In this document: in pieces, positions 60,135 through 64,000 of the stretch
Position numbering within the stretch: position 1 is the stretch's first letter
How the letters are laid out: every line of letters starts with the position of its first letter
DNA from: Paratinospora sagittata
Taxonomy: Eukaryota; Streptophyta; Magnoliopsida; Ranunculales; Menispermaceae
NCBI GenBank assembly: GCA_035771175.1
Contig: CM069610.1
Span: forward strand, 24,704,501-24,768,500
Reading direction: 5' to 3'
Length of the DNA stretch: 64,000 nucleotides
Translations under genes and position numbers: made by a program
Notes under the pieces: model-generated
The model's input: only the letters and a program-made list of their open reading frames with translations
What the model was told of the DNA's origin: nothing
The model's database searches: none

Positions 60135-63100
60135 GTGTGTTATGGTTGCAGGGCTCCAGGGCATAAGAGGAACCAATGTCCACAGAGGATGCCTTTTGGT
60201 CAATTTAGATCTACAGCTGCACCTACCAGAGAGCAGGCCAGAGCTGTTACGCAGGCAGATCCCGAGGCTAGCAAGCAACTAATAGAAGGTACAATCAGCA
60301 TTTGCAATTCTTTGATGTATGTTTTGATTGATGCTGGTTCTACTCTGTCATTTATTTCTGGTGGTGTAGTAGATAGATTGAGATTGTCTACTGTTAGGAC
60401 TAGTAAGCCGTTGATTTTGAGTACGGCGGCCGGTGAGAGAATTTACCCTAATATGGTATGTGTGGGATGCATTGTGAGATTCGAGGACCATGAGATGTCT
60501 GTTGACCTTAGAGTCTTACAGTTCCTAGAGTTTGATGCCATTTTGGGTATGGATTGGCTAGCGGCATATCACGCTCACATTGATTGCTTCGGCAAGAGGG
60601 TTATCTTTCAGATACCCGGAGAGCCAGTCTTCGTCTTTCGAGGCAGGACTGCATCGAGACCACTTACCCAGGGTAGATTAGCCACTGATGATGAGGTTGC
60701 CACGATGGCGGGTTTGACGCCAGTGGATGATGTGGATCAGAGTATTCAGCTAGCAGACATTCCTGTAGTCTGCGAGTACCCAGAGGTTTTTCCTGATGAG
60801 TTACCTGGCTTGCCGCCTAGGCGAGAGGTGGACTTTATAATTGAGCTGATGCCCGGCACTAAACCCATTTCCATTCCATCGTATCGTATGGCACCGAAAG
60901 AGCTGAATGAACTCAGAGCCCAACTTGATGAGCTGATGGACAAGGGATTTATTTCCCCTAGCATGTCACCTTGGGGAGCACCTGTGTTGTTCGTCAAGAA
61001 AAAGGACGGGAGTCTTCGTTTGTGTATAGACTACCGTCAGCTGAATAAGGTGACTGTCAAGAACAAATATCCACTTCCTCGTATTGATGACTTGTTTGAT
61101 CAATTAATTGGAGCCAAGTTCTTTTCGAAGATTGACTTGAGGTCTGGGTACCATCAGTTGAGGATAAGAGATGAAGATGTGTCGAAAACTGCCTTTCGGA
61201 CGAGGTATGGACATTACGAGTTTTTGGTGATGCCTTTCGGGTTGACTAATGCACCAGCAATGTTCATGAATCTGATGCAGAGAGTGTTCAGGCCGTACCT
61301 TGACCAGTTCATTATAGTCTTCATCGATGATATCCTAGTCTATTCTAAGACAAGAGAGGATCATGAACGTCATCTCAGAGTTACTTTGCAGACATTGTTG
61401 GAGCATAGGCTGTATGCCAAGCTGAGCAAGTGTGATTTCTGGATGACTGAGGTGAAATTCTTGGGTCATGTGGTTAGTGCAGAGGGTATTTCTGTTGATT
61501 CTGCTAAGGTTGAGGCAATCATTGATTGGCCAAGACCTACCACAGTGACCGAGATTCGTAGCTTTCTGGGTTTGGCTGGCTATTACAGGAAGTTCGTGAA
61601 GGACTTTTCCAAGATATCCGCGCCGATGACTAAGCTGACTCAGAAGAACGTGGCCTTCACGTGGTCGGATGCCTGTGAGAGAGCTTTCAGTGAGTTGAAA
61701 AAGAAGTTGACTACAGCTCCAGTGTTGATTCTTACAGAGCCTGGGAAAGAGTTGGTAATTTATACTGATGCATCACTCTTAGGTCTGGGATGTGTACTGA
61801 TGCAGGAGGGTCGAGTGGTTGCATATGCATCTAGACAGCTTAAGGTGCATGAGCAGAACTACCCTGTGCATGATTTGGAGCTGGCCGCTATTGTATTTGC
61901 ACTGAAGCTATGGAGGCATTACCTTTATGGTGAGAGGTTCACTTTGTTTTCCGATCACAAGAGTTTGAAGTACCTCTTTGATCAGAAGGAGCTGAATATG
62001 CGGCAGAGGAGATGGTTCGAGTTACTAAAGGATTATGATTTCTCTTTGCAGTATCATCCTGGCAAAGCCAATGTTGTGGCTGATGCTTTGAGCCGTAGGC
62101 GAGCAGGGACTCAGGTGGTTGCTTTTCAGATGGCCCAGCAGTGGCATTTACTTGAGAGAGTGACTATGATGAGTATACTCTCAAACGCACCACTTACTAA
62201 GATATGTGCTCAGATGCACGTGCAGCTTGCGGATGCCCATATTCCGAGGGTTAGATATTTACAGGAACATTGTCCAGATTATGACATGTACCGTGGATAC
62301 GCAGACAGTGTTGACCAGGCCGATTGGCAGATTGGTCCAGATGATGTCTTGCGGTATAGAGGGAGGCTATGGATCCCATATGATGCTGAGTTGCGTGCTG
62401 AGATACTTCGAGAGGCTCACAGATCTCAGTATACTGTTCATCCAGGGGCTACCAAGATGTACCATGACATGAAGAGATCTGTATGGTGGCACGGGATGAA
62501 GAAAAGTATTGCTGAGTATGTGCAGAGATGTGAGGTGTGTCAGCAGGTTAAGGCTGAACACCGGAAGCCTGGAGGTCAGATGCAACCATTGCCCATACCC
62601 GAGTGGAAATGGGAACACATCACAATGGATTTCATCATGGGATTGCCGAGGTCTCGGGGCAGATTTGATGCCATTTGGGTTGTGATCGATAGATTGACAA
62701 AGAGTGCGCACTTCCTTCCTATGAGCGCCAGAGACTCTGTGGATAGACTGAGCAGATTATATGTGAGAGAGATCGTGAGATTGCATGGAGTGCCCTTGTC
62801 TATCGTGTCGGATCGAGATCCACGATTTACATCGAGGTTTTGGCAGGCCTTGCAGACTCGATTTGGGACCCGCCTCCGACTCAGTACAGCATTTCATCCT
62901 CAGACGGACGGTCAGTCCGAGAGAGTGATTCAGATGCTGGAGGATATGCTCAGGTCTTGCATTTTAGAGTTTGGTGGTGGTTGGGGTGAGCATTTGCCCT
63001 TGTGTGAATTTGCTTACAACAACAGTTATCAGGCTAGCATCGGTATGGCACCGTATGAGGCTTTGTATGGAAGACCCTGTAGATCTCCAGCTTGTTGGTA

Positions 63101-63692
63101 CGAGGTGGGTGATACGCAGCTATGGGGCCCTGATGCAGTTGTTGAGCAGACTGAGAAAGTCAAGCTGATTCGGCAGAGGCTGAAGTCAGCTCAGGACAGG
63201 CAAAAAAGTTATTATGATAACCGGCATCGGCCGTTAGAGTTTGCTGTGAGAGATCTAGTTTTGCTTAAGGTCTCGCCATTCAAAGGACAGATGAGGTTCG
63301 GTGTCAGTGGGAAACTTGCCCCTAGGTTTATTGGGCCATTCCGGATTGTTGAGAGGATTGGACCAGTAGCGTACAGGTTGGCTCTACCTTCTCAGCTCGA
63401 GGGTGTTCATGATGTATTCCACGTATCGATGCTGAGGAAGTTTAATGAAGATCCATTGAAGGAGTCTTACCCCGACCCAGCTCATGTGCTTGATGTGAGT
63501 CATCTGCAAGTTGGGGAGGATACGACTTATGAGGAGTTGCCTATTCAGATTATGGCTCGTAGGGTTCAGAAATTGAGAAATAAGGAAATCCCGCTTGTGC
63601 GCGTCAGATGGCAATTCCACGATAATGAAGAGCAAACCTGGGAGCGCGAGGACCAGATGAGGGAGAAATTCCCCGACCTCTTTACCGACTGA
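60135..63692 (+). CDS. pol: Pol polyprotein: zinc knuckle, protease, RT, RNase H, integrase, chromodomain
   Basis: This is an open frame of 1185 codons in the gag frame. It has no ATG at its start (60135 is GTG; the first ATG is codon 19), which fits a polyprotein split by the upstream TGA. Domains by residue: CCHC knuckle CX2CX4HX4C at 2-15; protease about 55-160 with DAG at 66-68 and ILGMDWL at 136-142; reverse transcriptase about 240-425 with motif-A aspartate 334 and FIDD at 396-399; RNase H about 538-655 with D545, E582, D607 and D650; integrase zinc finger H762, H769, C799, C802; integrase core D832, D893, E929, with 35 residues between the last two; GPF at 1067-1069; chromodomain-like tail about 1131-1185. 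The last part resembles the Tekay/Del chromodomain. Such chromodomains are thought to steer integration to heterochromatin. No internal stop or frameshift is visible. Protease reads D-A-G, not the commoner D-S/T-G. Confidence 0.96.
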   Translation: MCYGCRAPGHKRNQCPQRMPFGQFRSTAAPTREQARAVTQADPEASKQLIEGTISICNSLMYVLIDAGSTLSFISGGVVDRLRLSTVRTSKPLILSTAAGERIYPNMVCVGCIVRFEDHEMSVDLRVLQFLEFDAILGMDWLAAYHAHIDCFGKRVIFQIPGEPVFVFRGRTASRPLTQGRLATDDEVATMAGLTPVDDVDQSIQLADIPVVCEYPEVFPDELPGLPPRREVDFIIELMPGTKPISIPSYRMAPKELNELRAQLDELMDKGFISPSMSPWGAPVLFVKKKDGSLRLCIDYRQLNKVTVKNKYPLPRIDDLFDQLIGAKFFSKIDLRSGYHQLRIRDEDVSKTAFRTRYGHYEFLVMPFGLTNAPAMFMNLMQRVFRPYLDQFIIVFIDDILVYSKTREDHERHLRVTLQTLLEHRLYAKLSKCDFWMTEVKFLGHVVSAEGISVDSAKVEAIIDWPRPTTVTEIRSFLGLAGYYRKFVKDFSKISAPMTKLTQKNVAFTWSDACERAFSELKKKLTTAPVLILTEPGKELVIYTDASLLGLGCVLMQEGRVVAYASRQLKVHEQNYPVHDLELAAIVFALKLWRHYLYGERFTLFSDHKSLKYLFDQKELNMRQRRWFELLKDYDFSLQYHPGKANVVADALSRRRAGTQVVAFQMAQQWHLLERVTMMSILSNAPLTKICAQMHVQLADAHIPRVRYLQEHCPDYDMYRGYADSVDQADWQIGPDDVLRYRGRLWIPYDAELRAEILREAHRSQYTVHPGATKMYHDMKRSVWWHGMKKSIAEYVQRCEVCQQVKAEHRKPGGQMQPLPIPEWKWEHITMDFIMGLPRSRGRFDAIWVVIDRLTKSAHFLPMSARDSVDRLSRLYVREIVRLHGVPLSIVSDRDPRFTSRFWQALQTRFGTRLRLSTAFHPQTDGQSERVIQMLEDMLRSCILEFGGGWGEHLPLCEFAYNNSYQASIGMAPYEALYGRPCRSPACWYEVGDTQLWGPDAVVEQTEKVKLIRQRLKSAQDRQKSYYDNRHRPLEFAVRDLVLLKVSPFKGQMRFGVSGKLAPRFIGPFRIVERIGPVAYRLALPSQLEGVHDVFHVSMLRKFNEDPLKESYPDPAHVLDVSHLQVGEDTTYEELPIQIMARRVQKLRNKEIPLVRVRWQFHDNEEQTWEREDQMREKFPDLFTD

Positions 63693-63738
63693 GGTTAGTT
63701 CTCTTGCTTTTATTTTTGAGGACAAAAATATTCCTAAG
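63693..63738 (+). other. Short 3' untranslated segment before the polypurine tract
   Basis: This 46-bp AT-rich spacer contains GAGGACAAAAATATTCC. That word resembles the conserved GAGGACGAA stretch seen before the polypurine tract of many plant Tekay-like elements. Confidence 0.6.
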
Positions 63739-63749
63739 TTGGGGAGAGT
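63739..63749 (+). other. Polypurine tract
   Basis: TTGGGGAGAGT directly abuts the 3' LTR start TGTAGCACCC. GGGGAGAG is the purine core that primes plus-strand synthesis. Confidence 0.88.
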
Positions 63750-64000
63750 TGTAGCACCCATGCCTTTAGGTGACGTCATTTTGACCCATAGTGTACCCGT
63801 ATACGTATTCGTATACGTATGTGTATATGTATTTTGATGCTCGAAGTACGTAAGTTCGAGTGTCTTTGCATGATTTTAGGTCATAAAGGGTACGCATGAA
63901 ATTTCGGAACCATCGGAGACCCGTTCGACGTTAAAACATTTCAAAAACGGTGTTTTGGATCCAGTGGAGCTTTCTATTTCTGTCACAACTTACATCAATG
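63750..64000 (+). repeat. 3' LTR, first 251 bp only
   Basis: This aligns with 53048-53297. The visible differences are one inserted G (GTACCCGTATACG versus GTACCCTATACG) and three C/T changes (AAGTTCGAG/AAGTTTGAG, GAGACCCG/GAGACCTG, CGTTAAAAC/CGTCAAAAC). A TGACGTCA lies at 63771-63778 as in the 5' LTR. The rest of the LTR and the right target duplication are outside the window. Confidence 0.95.

Larger units (their letters stand above)
53048..64000 (+). mobile_element. Ty3/gypsy LTR retrotransposon, Tekay (Del)-type chromovirus, 3' end cut off by the window
   Basis: The order is 5' LTR (53048-58847), tRNA-iMet primer site, gag, pol, polypurine tract and 3' LTR (from 63750, incomplete). Pol has the gypsy order protease, reverse transcriptase, RNase H, integrase, and ends in a GPF module and a chromodomain-like tail, which places it among chromoviruses, most like Tekay/Del. 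The internal region is 4902 bp. Without the nested insertion the LTR would be 2854 bp, so the complete element would be about 10.6 kb plus the 2.9-kb nested solo LTR. The element sits in satellite DNA in plus orientation. Gag and pol share one frame but are split by one in-frame TGA, so the copy is probably not autonomous unless that stop is read through. Confidence 0.95.

Noticed and set aside
59297..60278. Antisense and out-of-frame open frames within gag
   Set aside because: Shadows of the gag/pol frame, which has clear domains.
62206..62711. Alternative frames inside the integrase region, and 63384-63779 antisense
   Set aside because: Shadows of pol; the catalytic residues lie in the plus-strand pol frame.

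Overview
The window is nuclear plant heterochromatin, probably from a flowering plant with many repeats. I recognise no host gene, tRNA, rRNA or CRISPR array. The evidence for a plant is a Ty3/gypsy chromovirus of the Tekay (Del) type: a tRNA-iMet primer site, a GPF module and a C-terminal chromodomain on the integrase. The species cannot be read from the sequence.

Positions 1-53047 are one uninterrupted tandem satellite array of about 45 head-to-tail monomers. Most monomers are 1184-1189 bp. Eight are about 1157 bp because they lack the same 30 bp. The array is a mosaic of separately homogenised blocks: a 3555-bp three-monomer duplication (about 1.7-8.8 kb), a heterogeneous stretch (about 8.8-15.0 kb), a nearly identical 7089-bp six-monomer duplication (about 15.0-29.3 kb), three related monomers (about 29.3-33.6 kb), four 2342-bp dimers (about 33.6-43.0 kb), three 2374-bp dimers (about 43.0-50.1 kb) and a short tail. 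Each monomer carries a cluster of seven degenerate 14-bp dyad motifs of the form GATAGCGYGCTATT. It also carries short open frames, which look like by-products of shared descent.

From 53048 a Tekay-type retrotransposon in plus orientation interrupts the satellite. Its order is 5' LTR, tRNA-iMet primer site, gag, pol (zinc knuckle, protease, reverse transcriptase, RNase H, integrase, chromodomain), polypurine tract, and the first 251 bp of the 3' LTR, where the window ends. Gag and pol lie in one reading frame, separated by a single TGA just before the zinc knuckle. Pol is otherwise open for 1185 codons. The visible parts of the two LTRs differ by only three transitions and one 1-bp indel, so the insertion is fairly young.

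The 5' LTR is split by a 2941-bp solo LTR on the opposite strand, bounded by the 5-bp target duplication CCCCT. Part of this solo LTR is recognisably homologous to the LTR it sits in, so the locus holds two related Tekay-like LTRs as a diverged inverted repeat. The inferred order of events is: expansion and local homogenisation of the satellite, insertion of the chromovirus, insertion of a second Tekay-like element into its 5' LTR, and LTR-LTR recombination of that second element to a solo LTR. The chromodomain fits with insertion into satellite heterochromatin.
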